From Semisulcospira habei (taxonomy: Eukaryota; Mollusca; Gastropoda; Semisulcospiridae): a stretch of DNA of 64,000 bases. How positions within the stretch are numbered: position 1 is the stretch's first letter; each line of letters begins with the position of its first letter. The notes beneath the pieces are model-generated. The model searched no databases and was not told the DNA's origin. It worked only from the letters and a program-made list of their open reading frames with translations. The position numbers and the translations under genes are program-made. Positions 30,795 to 40,853 of the stretch are shown here, piece by piece. The stretch is from NCBI GenBank assembly GCA_036245525.1, contig BTPG01000004.1, forward strand, positions 208,160,952-208,224,951, written 5' to 3'.

Positions 30795-32024
30795 ATGGCA
30801 GCGGGAGGATTTAATCATGGTGATTTTGAAATGGATGTCATGGATGCCTCAGATACCAGTATCACAGATATGACTGGTATGGTAACTATTTCTAGTATGT
30901 ATCAAGAACTGTTAAAAGACAAAGTAAACTCATTTTATGACAGTGTTGGTGTCCGCCCAGATGTAATAGATCCTAATCAGTTTAAATATGATAAAGGGCA
31001 CTTATTTGTTAATACGGACAGAGGGGAAATATATCTAACACATAAAAATAATCCTTCTAAGTTTAGAGCTTTAAGTACAATTAAAGGTGAAGTTGGTGGT
31101 AACTCTGGGTTGGCAAGGTACCTTGGTATTGGAGGGTCTCCCGCGCCACCACTTGCGCCACGTCTTGTTAGTGCGCTTCACGACACGCAAACAAAGTTAC
31201 CAACGGCACAAGAAATTCAAATGGCACCAGTAACAAGACTACCAGAAATAGCAAACACAGTGATACAAGAAACCTCATTTACTGAAGGACAAATAAATGA
31301 TGCTATGAAAATAGATGACCCACCTTTGTCAATGAGGGAGATTATAGGGTTGGATAAATCTCTGCAGACGATAAGAGGTGAGATGGTAAACAATGTAGCC
31401 AAACTGGGCGAGCTTGATAAACACATAGAACGTGAAAAAGAGAAACTGGCTACTGCAGACAATGGGAATCTTGACACAGAAATGAAAGAAAGAATACAAC
31501 ACAGATTAAATGATTTGCAGATAGAAAGATCAGGAAGGTTAGAAACGATTAGTATTGGAAGAGAAAAACTGAAAACACAGGTCAACAGGATTAGAGAAAC
31601 TATTCAGAAAATGCTTCACGAAGACACAACTCTGGCTGAGAGATTGAAAACACTTTTCAGAGAGCAGGGTATCACAATTGCAAGTTTAATTACTGCTCTT
31701 GGATTTATTATCAGTACTGTTGTGTTGGCTGTCTCTGAACCCGGGGTTGGTGGTTCTCCACCTCCAGCACCGCCAGGCCCACTGGCTCCAACAGACCCAA
31801 AAGATTTACAGTCATGGGTAAAGAAACAACTGTCTCACATATCAGACTTGCTTAAGAAATTGGCTGTGAAAGCAATGGCCTGGTATAATAGACACAGTTG
31901 TCAGTTGGCTTATTACTACAGCGGCAAAGGTAGTAGGGTTTATGGCAGAACATGTATGGGTATTTTTGGTTACAGTAGGAGGGTTGATGGTGGGTTATTT
32001 AATGAAACAGATAAAGAAGTAAAA
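30795..32024 (+). pseudogene. Polinton long coiled-coil membrane protein (late frameshift)
   Basis: ATG at 30795 opens an uninterrupted frame to about 31880 (MAAGGFNHGDFEMDVMDAS). The N-terminal part has YDSVGVRPDVIDPNQFKYD and a charged helical region (LDKHIEREKEKLATADNG, ERIQHRLNDLQIERSGRLE) predicting a coiled coil. TLFREQGITIASLITALGFI and ISTVVLAV form a hydrophobic membrane segment. A Pro/Gly linker and WVKKQLSHISDLLKKLA follow. The coding signal then moves to another frame (VVSWLITTAAKVVGFMAEHV) and stops near 32024; the original frame reads on without features to 32228. It starts divergently from the capsid gene, 39 bp away. A virion or membrane role is plausible but unproven. Confidence 0.7.
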
Positions 32025-33210
32025 CCCCTAATCCCGTTAGGCCTATTACCAATGCAGTTCTCTCCGACTCATGTGTGTCATGGGATGGTGACGGTGTTAC
32101 ATCTTGCATTACTGTTGGGGCTGGGGCTGGGGCTGGGGCTGGGGCCGAGGGTGTTACCGGAGGTGTCTGTAATAATTTTAATGACTGTACATGTGTGGTT
32201 GTGGCCCCCAAGTTTACAGATTGATTGAGTCCTAATTTTTGACCAACACCTGCAACAATTATTTCGTTATTATAATTTGTTATTGTTCCCATTTGGAGTT
32301 GAAGATCAGATGGTATCATGTATAACCCGATGCCTACTACAAAGTCAACTTTTGATCTGGCATATCTGAGTACATCTTGGTAGCGCTGTATACTTGATGG
32401 GAGATCAACAACTGAGTTTATTGAATCTTCTAGATTATCAAGAAACTGTTTTTGTCCTTCAAACTTTCCACTCCCGTTTAAAAATATTTGATTTTGTTAG
32501 TGATTGTGCTCCTAGTAAACACCATACATATTTTCTGATAGACTCATTGACGCGCTCGACTCCTGCTTGAGTAAACCCGTCACTTTTGTCTGAATAAATG
32601 TGGTCCAGGCATTAGACTGTTTCTGTTCTATTGAGCCTAACCATACTTGTGATTTTGACGAGAATGAAGTGTAACCAGGGTAGTAATCTTGTGGGTATTT
32701 TCTGTGACTCATAGCGTAATACAATGTACCCATGCCATTGTGATCAAGTTTTTGTGTGAAGTCATACCGGGGACTGATGTTAAATTCATTACAGATGCGT
32801 TCAAATGCTTTCATATCCATGGGGTTGTTATACCTGTTGAAACTGGATTCAGTGGGCAGTGGTGTATGAAGTTCTGACAGAATATGTCTAAGCTGGTAAT
32901 ATGTGTGGAAACGGAAGACAGACCTAATGAGTTTGTTTGAGCGATTCAAATGGTCTGTAAATGAAACACCACAGCCTGTAGTTGAACACAGTATAGCAAA
33001 GTTAAGTTGGTTTTGAAACATCTGTAATGGACTAGATGTCCACTTTCTTGCAGTAGCATCGTCTGTAATTGGAGGGTTTAGGTAATGATCAAAGGGGTTG
33101 GGTACTTTGACTTGAAATAAATCTTGTACGCTTACGTCTGACACAGCTATATCAAGCTGATTTAGTTGAATTATTTTCTGTTCATAAGTAGGTGCAACAT
33201 TGTATTTGGC
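31999..33210 (-). pseudogene. Polinton structural-type protein of unknown function (broken)
   Basis: Coding begins near 33210 (YNVAPTYEQKIIQLNQLDIA; the initiator codon appears mutated, with ATA in frame). It continues to a stop at 32512 with VKVPNPFDHYLNPPITDD, NFAILCSTTGCGVSF, VFRFHTYYQLRHILSELH and SNAWTTFIQTKV. The next frame carries LNGSGKFEGQKQFLDNLEDS, SKVDFVVGIGLYMIPSD and TITNYNNEIIVAG. It ends at 31999 with a Pro/Ala repeat and a hydrophobic tail, ALVIGLTGLGVLLLYLF. The two halves are probably one gene split by a stop or frameshift near 32500. No function is assigned to this Polinton family as far as I know. Confidence 0.65.
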
Positions 33211-33289
33211 ATCTATATTAAATTAAAAAGCATGTGTAGTGGTAATGGTTGGCGATTTAAATTCCATCCTTTTTTATGAGATAATAAAA

Positions 33290-34001
33290 ATGTTTATTAC
33301 CTTAACAAATCTTGACACTAGCAAACCAGTGTGGTTAACTAATGGGATTGATAATCGAGATGGTAGCAAGGCTGTAGCTATCCATGAAATGTTTTACACA
33401 GTAAAGTGGTTTAATGTAACAGATGATACAAATTATAAAGTATTTTTTTTATGGCAAGACTGAAACTTTACCAGCTGGGTATTATGACTTTTGTACTATA
33501 GCTGAATGGTTTCAAAGTAAATTTAAAATTAAAGCAACTTTAAATCCAGCTAACCTACTTATTAATGTTACATTAGAATTTCCAAAAGATAGTCATTTTT
33601 CTTTATCAAATGCTCTTGTAACTTTACTTGGTTTTTATTGCACATTTATAACATTTCCAGATGATGAAGATTGGAAACTGTCAGATGGTCTAATTGCACC
33701 CAAAAAACAAAAAATAACTGTCAGATGTCCTGTTTATTTGGCAGTACACACAGTATTTAATGTGTATTTAAAAGAACTAAACACGACTGAGAATGTACAC
33801 AATGGAAACCCTTCGACTTTGTTGAGATGTGTGCCAGCTGGAACTGCTCCCTATTGTGAAAGTGTAGTTGTTAGATTTCCTGCGCAGTTTAAGAAATTAG
33901 GTTCTAGTTTCTTCGAGTCACTGTGTATATCTGTAACTAATCAAGATGACAAACCAGTTGTAATGCAGCATGATTTTAGTGTAGTGTTAGAAGTTAAATA
34001 A
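33290..34001 (+). pseudogene. Polinton putative minor capsid or spike-like protein (one frameshift)
   Basis: ATG at 33290 (MFITLTNLDTSKPVWLTNGI) reads to about 33445. The frame shifts at a T-run (33442-33449) and continues with LPAGYYDFCTIAEWFQSKFK, LINVTLEFPKDSHFSLSNAL and LGFYCTFITFPDDEDWKLSD, then PVYLAVHTVFNVYLKELN. It ends FSVVLEVK at 34001. Beta-rich content and the position among structural genes suggest a minor capsid protein. That is inference only; a structure prediction would settle it. Confidence 0.55.
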
Positions 34002-34021
34002 TTTTAATTTTGTTTATAAAA

Positions 34022-35161
34022 ATGAGTGGTGGTCCAAAGCCGAGAATCATACCAGTTGCATGTCCGTTAACAGAGTTGAAAGATTTGGCTGATGTCCAGG
34101 ATTTTGAAAAGGAAGGGGAGGTGGGGGAAGTGTATGGATTTGAACTTAATTCTTTTGGTATGTACAAGATTGATTGATTGATTGATTGTACATTGCTTAA
34201 CGTCCCGACAGCAACAAGGCTTTCTCAGGACGTGCCTGCACTGCTTGTGAAAAAAAAAACAACTAAACAGAACATTGAATGTATGTCGCCAGCCGGTCAA
34301 ATACATTAAATAAACCTAACACATGGGGCCTAAATAAAGCTAAGACCATTTAGCAACACACATCCAATATCAAGAGCTACAGGCAGTGCAGACAGTAGGG
34401 AGAGTTTTAAAAAGACAAATACAGGTGAATGGACCTCGGGTAGACAGAAACACATGCCCCAGAATAGAGAGAAAAACTCACCCTGTGGGGCTGACCAGGG
34501 TGACCCTGGGAACTAAAAAGTACCTAACCCCACCCAAGTCCCCCAGGGCAGACCCGGGTGGGGTTGGTATGTACAAGAGAAAAGTAATAGATGACATGAA
34601 GGACGGAACAGAGAGACCAATTCCTAAACTTGGACAGCTGCGTGATGTTACTGTTCCTACTCCACCTGTAAATAATGCGCCCTACAACTTAATACATGTG
34701 GGAAATAAGTGGGTAGTTTCACCTGTGCTCCTGCGCCTACGGCAGCACCCACAATTGACTGGGACATAAAGTTGGAATTTATTACTCCTTATGTATATAC
34801 TGATGATGAAGGAGCCTTAGTGTTCAGAAAAGTTGTTAACTCTGGGCCGTTGATTATAAGTCTTGTTCCAAGTTTTGCACAAGACAACAATAGCAGAGAT
34901 AAACTGAAAGTTGAAAATTATGAGAAACGGAGGTATCTTCTTACACATAGGAAGGGCAGATCTAATACAAAGGTTGTGTTTGCACCAACAAACTTTACCA
35001 TCGCAAGAGAAGCGACAATAGTATTTGAAATTATCATGAGATCTGTAACTACTGCGAAAGAGGCAGATATAGCACAGGAAATCAAACTTACGTGGGATGA
35101 CTCTGTGACAGAGTCAACAAAGGTTTTTATTGCCATTAGAAAAAATGTTGATGTGTTTTGA
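34022..35161 (+). pseudogene. Polinton protein of unknown function (SINE-interrupted, one frameshift)
   Basis: ATG at 34022 begins MSGGPKPRIIPVACPLTELK. The frame is cut by a SINE-A copy after FGMYK and resumes (RKVIDDMKDGTERPIPKLGQ, NNAPYNLIHVGNKWV). It shifts near 34705 and continues to 35161 with TIDWDIKLEFITPYVYTDD, VVNSGPLIISLVPSFAQD, FAPTNFTIAREATIVFEII and TKVFIAIRKNVDVF. It is probably a beta-rich structural protein. No known motif was recognised. Confidence 0.6.
34170..34563 (-). mobile_element. SINE-A copy 10 (full length, 15-bp TSD)
   Basis: It is flanked by TTGGTATGTACAAGA (34155-34169 and 34564-34578), the longest duplication of the family here. It splits a Polinton structural gene. 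Confidence 0.9.
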
Positions 35162-35347
35162 GGTTTCAAGCAGTGTTCCGGCTGTCAAGATATTAGTCGA
35201 CAAAACATTTTTTGTTTTTCTAAATTTCATAAAGCTAGAACACATTGATCTTGTTTCATTTTATTACGCCAGCAAATTGTATACTTTTGACGAGTTACAA
35301 AATGTAATCACTGATTAAATTTTAAAAAATTGTCAATTAAAAAAAAA

Positions 35348-36011
35348 TGGCAAAATTCTATCCAATACTACCAACGCTTGAGCCAACTGAATCATTTTAA
35401 CAACACTTGCGCCAGATCCGCATGTGCCAATTGCACCCGATAAAACATTACAGGGAGACGCAAATATTACAGAAGCTATTAAATATTTGGAAAGTGAAGA
35501 GGCGAGGTACTCCAGATGTAAAAGGAGGTATAAGTCGGTATTTAATTATGTACAAAATACTTCAATGGCTGTTGGTGCAGTTTCAGCTAGATGTTCTGTA
35601 GGGGGTATTGTTCTGTTTGCCACAGGAATTGGAAGTTTAATTGAAATTGCAATTGAGGGTGTTAGCGTTGCTACATGCCTGGCTTGCTTTGGTTTGGAAG
35701 CCTTAAACAAAAGATTTCATACAAAGTTACAGAAACATGAAGCATTGAGTACGCTGGCCGGTGCAAAGTTGAGCAGTATGAAACTTATTATTAGTAAGGC
35801 ATTAAATGATAATTTTATTGATGACGATGAATTTAAGAGAGTGCAGGATGATTTGAACAATTACAAAAAACAGAAGTCAGAAATACAAAATAAGATGCGT
35901 AGTCAATCCCCCGTGAATGTTGAAGAACTAAAAGCTAGTTTTTTAGAGATGGGAAAACAGATTGGTGTTCAGGAAACCACAGAAAAATTACATAATCTTT
36001 TAAACAAATAA
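35348..36011 (+). pseudogene. Polinton membrane-active helical protein (early frame break)
   Basis: ATG at 35348 (MAKFYPILPTLEPTESF) meets a stop almost at once. The main frame runs from 35424 to 36011: ITEAIKYLESEEARYSRCKR, YVQNTSMAVGAVSARCSVGG, IVLFATGIGSLIEIAIEG and VSVATCLACFGLEALNKRFH give two adjacent hydrophobic helices. A charged helical tail follows (KLSSMKLIISKALNDNFIDD, DEFKRVQDDLNNYKKQKSEI). The pattern suggests a membrane-penetrating or virion-associated protein. The role is unknown. It is the last recognisable gene before the right non-coding arm. Confidence 0.6.
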
Positions 36012-36412
36012 AGATCCGATTTAGTAATCATTTATTATTTTTTCATTACACTTCGCAAAAAGATGTCATGTCGCTTGCGCCTAACTATTTAACCCCATCA
36101 GCTCCACCACCACCACCAGACTATTACTAAAAAAAGAGTTTTTTCATTGTCCTTGTATCTTGACAAATCCGTCCGAGTAAGTTGTGACTTAAGTCAAGAA
36201 CTTACAATTTGTTATGTTTAAGTTGATATAAGAAATTATAAGTTCTTATTTTAAGTTACTTATAATTTATTGTGTTAACTAATTTATAGGAACTTTAAAA
36301 AGTTACCTGAAAAGTAATTTGACAGTTATAGGTGACTTTGGAAATTTGTTATCAAGTATCTGTAAACTTAAAAAAAAAAAAAAAAAAAAGTTATCAAGTG
36401 CTTATGTCAATG

Positions 36413-36416
<4 letters not shown>

Positions 36417-36480
<64 letters not shown>
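36417..36480. repeat. (TG)n microsatellite
   Basis: About 32 uninterrupted TG units. Open frames of Cys/Val or Thr/His here are repeat artefacts. Confidence 0.97.
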
Positions 36481-36481
<1 letters not shown>

Positions 36482-36662
36482 TAATTATTAATATTATTAA
36501 AATAATTGTGTGTTTTGAGGTATTGACACAGAGACAATGGTAAAAACATGCATATACACACACACACATATACACAGACGCATACACACACATGCATTCA
36601 CACATGCACACACATTCTCACACACACTCAAACATACACACACCATATGTTGTAATCATACG

Positions 36663-36794
36663 AACCGGGGACCTCGTCAGATTTTGCTCATATTTCACCA
36701 GTAACATTGTTTTGAGTCATAATATACGTCGCAAATGATAACTCAAATCGTCTGGAACGGGGAGACGTCCACCGTTTACTGGAGGTCCCCGGTT
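36663..36794. repeat. Inverted repeat AACCGGGGACCTC (13-bp arms)
   Basis: AACCGGGGACCTC at 36663-36675 is matched perfectly by GAGGTCCCCGGTT at 36782-36794, with about 106 bp between. It may mark the ends of a small insertion. Confidence 0.75.
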
Positions 36795-37020
36795 TGTAGG
36801 TGTATACCCCGTGTGTGTCCCCGGTTCACTGGATGTACACACAGACACACACACGGCACACATACACATTACAGGCAGCATGTATGTATGTGTGTGTCGG
36901 GCTTAGATGTCCACGGCAGCGCGTGCCACAGATTAAAACTGATATCATATGATAACTCAGGTGTTAACCCCCTGTGGGTTATAAAAAAAAACACCTTATT
37001 AACAAAAATCCTCTCTGTTT

Positions 37021-37088
37021 AATCCGATTCACAATGGCCTTTTCAAGAGATTACACTTGCCTCTTGAAGAGGCATTGTGAATCGGATT
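37021..37088. repeat. Strong hairpin, ~28-bp stem, 11-base loop
   Basis: AATCCGATTCACAATG plus GCC..TTTCAAGAG pairs with CTCTTGAAGAGGC plus CATTGTGAATCGGATT. The first and last 16 bases match perfectly and the rest has one or two mismatches. The loop is about ATTACACTTGC. It could be a folded MITE or a structured element of the Polinton arm. Confidence 0.85.
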
Positions 37089-37829
37089 GGCGATCCGTCG
37101 CCCAGACGGGACAAGGTAAGGAAGGACATACAGACACACACACACCCACCCAGCCCCCCCTTATCCACCCCTTTCCCTCCCCCCCCCCCCCCCCCCCTTT
37201 TACCCGTGCGCACACAATTTGTTTTATTTATTTGCCGGCATTTTTTTTAATTATTTAAATTATTATTGGATCGTCACACCCCAAATGAGAATCTCACAGC
37301 TCAGACATTTATCGAAACGAAACTTTGTGAGATTTTTTTTGAGGCAATTCGAACTCGCACACACACGTACCTAGTAAACTCCCCCAAGATCTACTCGGTA
37401 CATGTGTAACGGGGTCGAAACCACCAGGCCAGCCTCGGCCCAGGACAATGTAGTTAATCTTAAGTATATAAATATAACCATATCAATACCGGATATGATG
37501 CAATGTGTCTTTTCCGGCGACCGGTTCTGTATTGATCGATTTACAGGTCTGTAGCGCTAACTAATCAAACAACTGCTTGAGCTGTGAACATTGTTAGTCT
37601 TATTAACCTTGTTTTAGTTGGTTGTTATAGAAAAGCGAGTAATTGTGTATCTCTTTTCTCGGACTGAAATGCGAGCGGTGAAGCCGTAAGCAGGCTACAA
37701 ATAGATTTCTAAGGGAAGTAACCGCTGTACGACGTGTGGTGTTTTGCCTATAATCGGAAATTCCCGAAATACGACACATGTAAGCTATGCAAATGGATGC
37801 TGATTAACTGCATTTTAGTGTGTAAATGT

Positions 37830-38081
37830 TTACATAATTAATAGATTAATTAGTTCAGGTGTTAACCCCCTGTTGGTAACTACTCTGCTGAGAGGTACAT
37901 AAAAGAGTGATTGTTAAAATAATAATGCAGTTGCGTGTTCAGTTGCGGTCAGTAAGTTAGGCAAGTATACCGAGGCGCTGAAAAAAATGGGCGGCGTGAA
38001 GGTGTGGAAGTATGTGGGCAAAAACAGTGGAAATTAGGGATCTATAGAAATTGCCCAAAAAATCTCCATCTTCCTTTCTCT
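37830..38081 (-). repeat. Polinton right terminal inverted repeat
   Basis: The inverted partner of 16379-16630, ending CCATCTTCCTTTCTCT. See the left repeat for the comparison. Confidence 0.95.
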
Positions 38082-38285
38082 TCACTCCATGTACGACCGT
38101 ACCGCCCGTACATACCTACTTTCAGTTTCCACTCAGTTCCAGTTCATTTCGCATCCATTCCAACTTTTAACAGAATCAGTGCATTGTGGGATATGCCTAC
38201 TTCCGTTTCATGTGGGGTGCTTTTCAAGTTTGTTTTGAATCAAAAGTTAGGTGTTTTTCAAGACTGTTTCGCTTACGTGATATGA

Positions 38286-38525
38286 GCATGGAGAGTGAAT
38301 GCGACCCTGAATTTACAGCATTACTGGATGATATTTGTTCAAATTCTGTCAAGAGAAGATGACTCTGAATCGGACTTCAGCTTCAGTTCAGTGCACATTG
38401 AAGATCTTACCAATTTTGAGTCCGATATCAACGATGACGAAGAGCTACCTGTACATACATGTGTAATGCGGAAGATGACTCTGACCTGTGTATATTGGCC
38501 ACATGACAGTTTAGACCTATGTTGA
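38286..38525 (+). pseudogene. Acidic N-terminus of a piggyBac-type transposase (frameshifted)
   Basis: MESECDPEFTALLDDICSNS at 38286 meets a frame break near 38355. The next frame has REDDSESDFSFSSVHIEDLT and ESDINDDEELPVH. A paralogous start is read on the minus strand at 42593-42877 (GDPEFTAILEYIGNS, SDISVSSVHTSDLSEWDDED). Acidic Ser/Asp/Glu-rich N-termini are typical of piggyBac transposases, and this one lies between TTAA-flanked piggyBac-like ends. No catalytic domain remains, so this is an internally deleted copy. Confidence 0.6.
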
Positions 38526-38810
38526 GTTTCTTTGACATTCAAAAATATTTTTCTCATATTTTCTTCAGATGGAATTTCGTCAAAAATTTTAAAACTGAAT
38601 ACAGTTCTGAAACCTACCTGACTTGTTTGTCACCTGTGGGCATGTCATGAGATATATGTGCGTGATAAGTATCATGGAATGAGTAGAGTGGTTCCTGTGG
38701 TGACTTCCTGACTGCCACTGGTATGTTTCTAACCAGTTTTGTTTTCTTCTGGATTGAATTTCTGACAGAGGTATGGTTTAGCACCTTTTACTGAGATATG
38801 ACAGGTAAAC

Positions 38811-38861
38811 GATTGATTGTACATTGCTTAACAAGTCCCCCAGGGCAGACCCGGGTGGGGA
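38811..38861 (-). mobile_element. SINE-A copy 11 (51 bp, internally deleted, TSD)
   Basis: Tail GATTGATTGTACATTGCTTA is fused directly to head AAGTCCCCCAGGGCAGACCC with the outer GGGTGGGG. Both true ends and a duplication GACAGGTAAAC (38800-38810 and 38862-38872) are kept. The internal ~330 bp are missing, by template jumping or deletion after insertion. Confidence 0.85.
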
Positions 38862-39190
38862 GACAGGTAAACAAAGACTGTGGCACACAGACACTTAAAA
38901 TGACAAAAGTATGATATTCTGTATGTATTTTCCAACATCATGTCAAAATTTGGTACATTTTGAAGCAGAATTAACATCATACTTACAGTTTGAATTAGGT
39001 ACCCCTTTTTTTTAACTTGGTTTGAATGAAAAAAAGTTAGGGACACAGGGCAATTTGTAGAAAAATAAGTTGGTAGCTTAAAGGTTAACCCATATCATAC
39101 TGAGGCTAAAAGCTTCAAATTTGTGCACTGCCATATGCAAGCTACATAATAGTACTTACAGATAAAGATATAGACCAATGGCTTCAGTTC

Positions 39191-39224
39191 AAGGGTGGTG
39201 CCAAGCTATTCTGGCACCACCCTT
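39191..39224. repeat. Perfect hairpin, 13-bp stem
   Basis: AAGGGTGGTGCCA at 39191-39203 pairs with TGGCACCACCCTT at 39212-39224 around an 8-base loop. The CACCACCCTTGAACT motif also occurs at 2867-2882 and 54948-54962, so it is part of a small repeat family. Confidence 0.85.
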
Positions 39225-39478
39225 AACTATTTTAGTCAAACTTATTTCACACACTGGTGTATTCCGAATGATAAGTGTTAAACAGGTGAATAATAGTGAA
39301 ATTGCCCTGGTTGGAAACCGAAACCAGCTTCGTGTAAAGCGAAATTTTATGTTTAGCATTTCGTGTTATCAGTGGAATTTTAATACAGAATAAGAAGGCC
39401 GTCGGCCAGGAACGCAAAAACGGTTCGTGTTAACCGGAAATTCGTGTAAAGCAAGTTTGTGTTAACTGGACTCCACTG

Positions 39479-40160
39479 TATCTCTGTAACAGGCTTAGGA
39501 TGGAAGTTGTAAATAGTATTCGAGATAAAACATTTTGTCAAACAAAAAAGACAAAGCCATTATGGCTCACGCGTATGACCGATGCTCATGTGACCTTTGT
39601 GACAGTAAAGGGTTGGCTTCTGCACCAGCGAAATCCAGTTTTTCTCAAAATGTAAGCATTTTTCACACATCTGTCAAACCTCCGTGACATTTGACCTTTG
39701 CGATGAGTTGATTAAATTAGTAGGCACAGAAATGTCTTGTCATCAGCAAACTTTATGCCAAATTCAATTGAAAAGTTTGCAAAAACTTTGATAAAATCTA
39801 CAATTCTAACAAAAATGTCATTTTTCACGCATTTACCGACCTCTTGTGACCCTTGACCTTTCGAGGGGTCATCCAAAATAGTATGCATAGATAGGTCATA
39901 TGATCAGGTATCTTTGTACCAAGTTTTGGTTTGAAGTTGTGAATAGTATTTGTGAAAAAGTAAATTTTGTCAAAATATGGCTATTTTTTTTACCTATTTC
40001 CTCATCCCATGACCTTGACCTTTGAGAGAGTTGGTTTGAAGCTGTAAATAGTATTTGAGAAAAAACATCTTTTGTCAAAAAAATGGCTATTTTTCTCCTC
40101 TCTTGTTACGCTTGACCTTTCCGAGGGATCAACCAAATTAATATGCATAGTCTTACCATT
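39479..40160 (+). repeat. Repeat B copy, right part (continued from 15826)
   Basis: It starts with the TCTCTGTAACAGGCTTAGG block that should follow ACCATCAGGTA at 15826. Further units include CATGACCTTGACCTTTGAG at 40008-40026. It also contains what looks like a restarted 5' end (GACAAAGCCATTATGGCTC at 39550). Confidence 0.85.
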
Positions 40161-40323
40161 ACAGGGTTCATACACACCTTGAAGAAAAAAATTGAGGGCC
40201 TTTAAGGGCCTGTTTCAAGAAAAATAATTAGGGTCTTTTAGGGCTTGTTTTAACATCTAAAAATAAAAACAAAATAGGGCTATCACGACACACTAAAATA
40301 CAGAATAAAATAAAATTTACCAA

Positions 40324-40640
40324 ATGGTGTCCATAGACATTTCTTGTCTAATACAAATCCTTATCCAGCAAGTACTGAATCCTGCTAGCGACCTTCAAGC
40401 CTGGGAAAGTAAGCCAGAAAACATCACCAACTCTTCCATGGTACCCTACATCACCACCAAAGATGAGCACAGCACTGTGAGCAAGAAAGCCCCGACACTG
40501 GCCATGCTCGAAGAAAAGTATCCCCAGGAAGCATGGATACGGGCATACACCGATGGATCAGCCACAGATGCAGTTCAGAAAGGATGGGCTGGGGTGTACA
40601 TTCAGTACCCAATGGAAAATGTTCAGGGATGGGAATTGTC
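40324..40640 (+). pseudogene. RNase H domain fragment of a retrotransposon
   Basis: The frame contains APTLAMLEEKYPQEAWIRAY followed directly by TDGSATDAVQKGWAGVYIQY. The TDGS block with the following GWAGVYI strand is the first catalytic-Asp motif of RNase H in some non-LTR elements. Later RNase H motifs are absent. It is a short fragment just downstream of PRRC2 exon 40854-40953 in host orientation, and on the opposite strand. Confidence 0.65.
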
Positions 40641-40853
40641 CTCGGATCCGCCGTTTTCCACGGAAAATAATTTCACATTCCTAAAAAAAACAAAAACAAT
40701 ATGCTCAGATTTTCCTTCCTTGTTTTTTTCCGGGTGGCATGCCCCGGACCCCCCTAGTTTCGGCTGATTTTTGCTTTGGTAATTCCCATACGATGACCCT
40801 GGTTTTCTGCAATAATTGTGCCAATCAAATTTTTCCTTTTAGCTACATCTTAC

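Larger units (their letters stand above)
36012..37829. other. Polinton right arm, non-coding, repeat-rich
   Basis: About 1.8 kb without a gene. It holds a poly-A run (36370-36388), a (TG)n array, CA-rich DNA, two inverted repeats listed separately, a poly-C tract at 37178-37197, and a second copy of the TIR motif CAGGTGTTAACCCCCTGTG at about 36957-36977. Part of it may be a separate unrecognised insertion. Confidence 0.6.
16379..38081. mobile_element. Polinton/Maverick element (21.7 kb, heavily interrupted)
   Basis: Perfectly placed 252-bp inverted repeats (16379-16630 and 37830-38081) start with AG and end with CT, as known for Polintons. Between them lie retroviral-type integrase, protein-primed DNA polymerase B, FtsK/HerA-type packaging ATPase, double-jelly-roll major capsid protein and several Polinton-specific small genes. 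This gene set is shared with adintoviruses. The expected adenain-type protease was not found. Target duplication is imperfect: TCAAT at 16374-16378 against TCACT at 38082-38086. The genes are degraded by frameshifts, insertions and a tandem duplication. Without later insertions the element would be about 16 kb, within the usual 15-20 kb. Confidence 0.95.
16334..39084. mobile_element. piggyBac-like element with the Polinton nested inside
   Basis: TTAA lies at 16330-16333 and 39085-39088. The left terminus is CCTTTTAACTACCA and the right, read inward, is CCTTTAAGCTACCA, matching at 12 of 14 positions. Only 45 bp of the left end remain before the Polinton. On the right are about 1.0 kb (38082-39084) containing an acidic reading frame at 38286-38525 and the 3' end shared with 1548-1735. 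TTAA targets and CCY termini are the signature of piggyBac elements. Confidence 0.72.
15827..39478. mobile_element. pogo/Tc1-mariner-like DNA transposon with later elements nested inside
   Basis: The left end is CAGTGGAGTCCGCTTAACAC and the right end, read inward, is CAGTGGAGTCCAGTTAACAC, with further matching AAATTC/CGTGTTAACC motifs inside. Both ends abut TA, the target duplication of this superfamily, and the duplication sits in an otherwise continuous repeat B. Its own DNA is 15827-16329 and about 39089-39478, some 0.9 kb. No transposase was seen in it, so it is a non-autonomous copy. Everything between is a younger insertion. Confidence 0.82.

Noticed and set aside
36319..36611. Cys/Val and Thr/His open frames
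   Set aside because: Translation of the (TG)n microsatellite.
16379..38081. An adenain-type cysteine protease gene in the Polinton
   Set aside because: I looked between all recognised genes and saw no convincing His/Cys motif. It may be lost or too decayed, so it is not annotated.
16373..38087. A 6-bp target duplication for the Polinton
   Set aside because: The flanks ATCAAT and TCACTC do not match as 6-mers. Only a 5-bp TCAAT/TCACT near-match exists, so it is not called.
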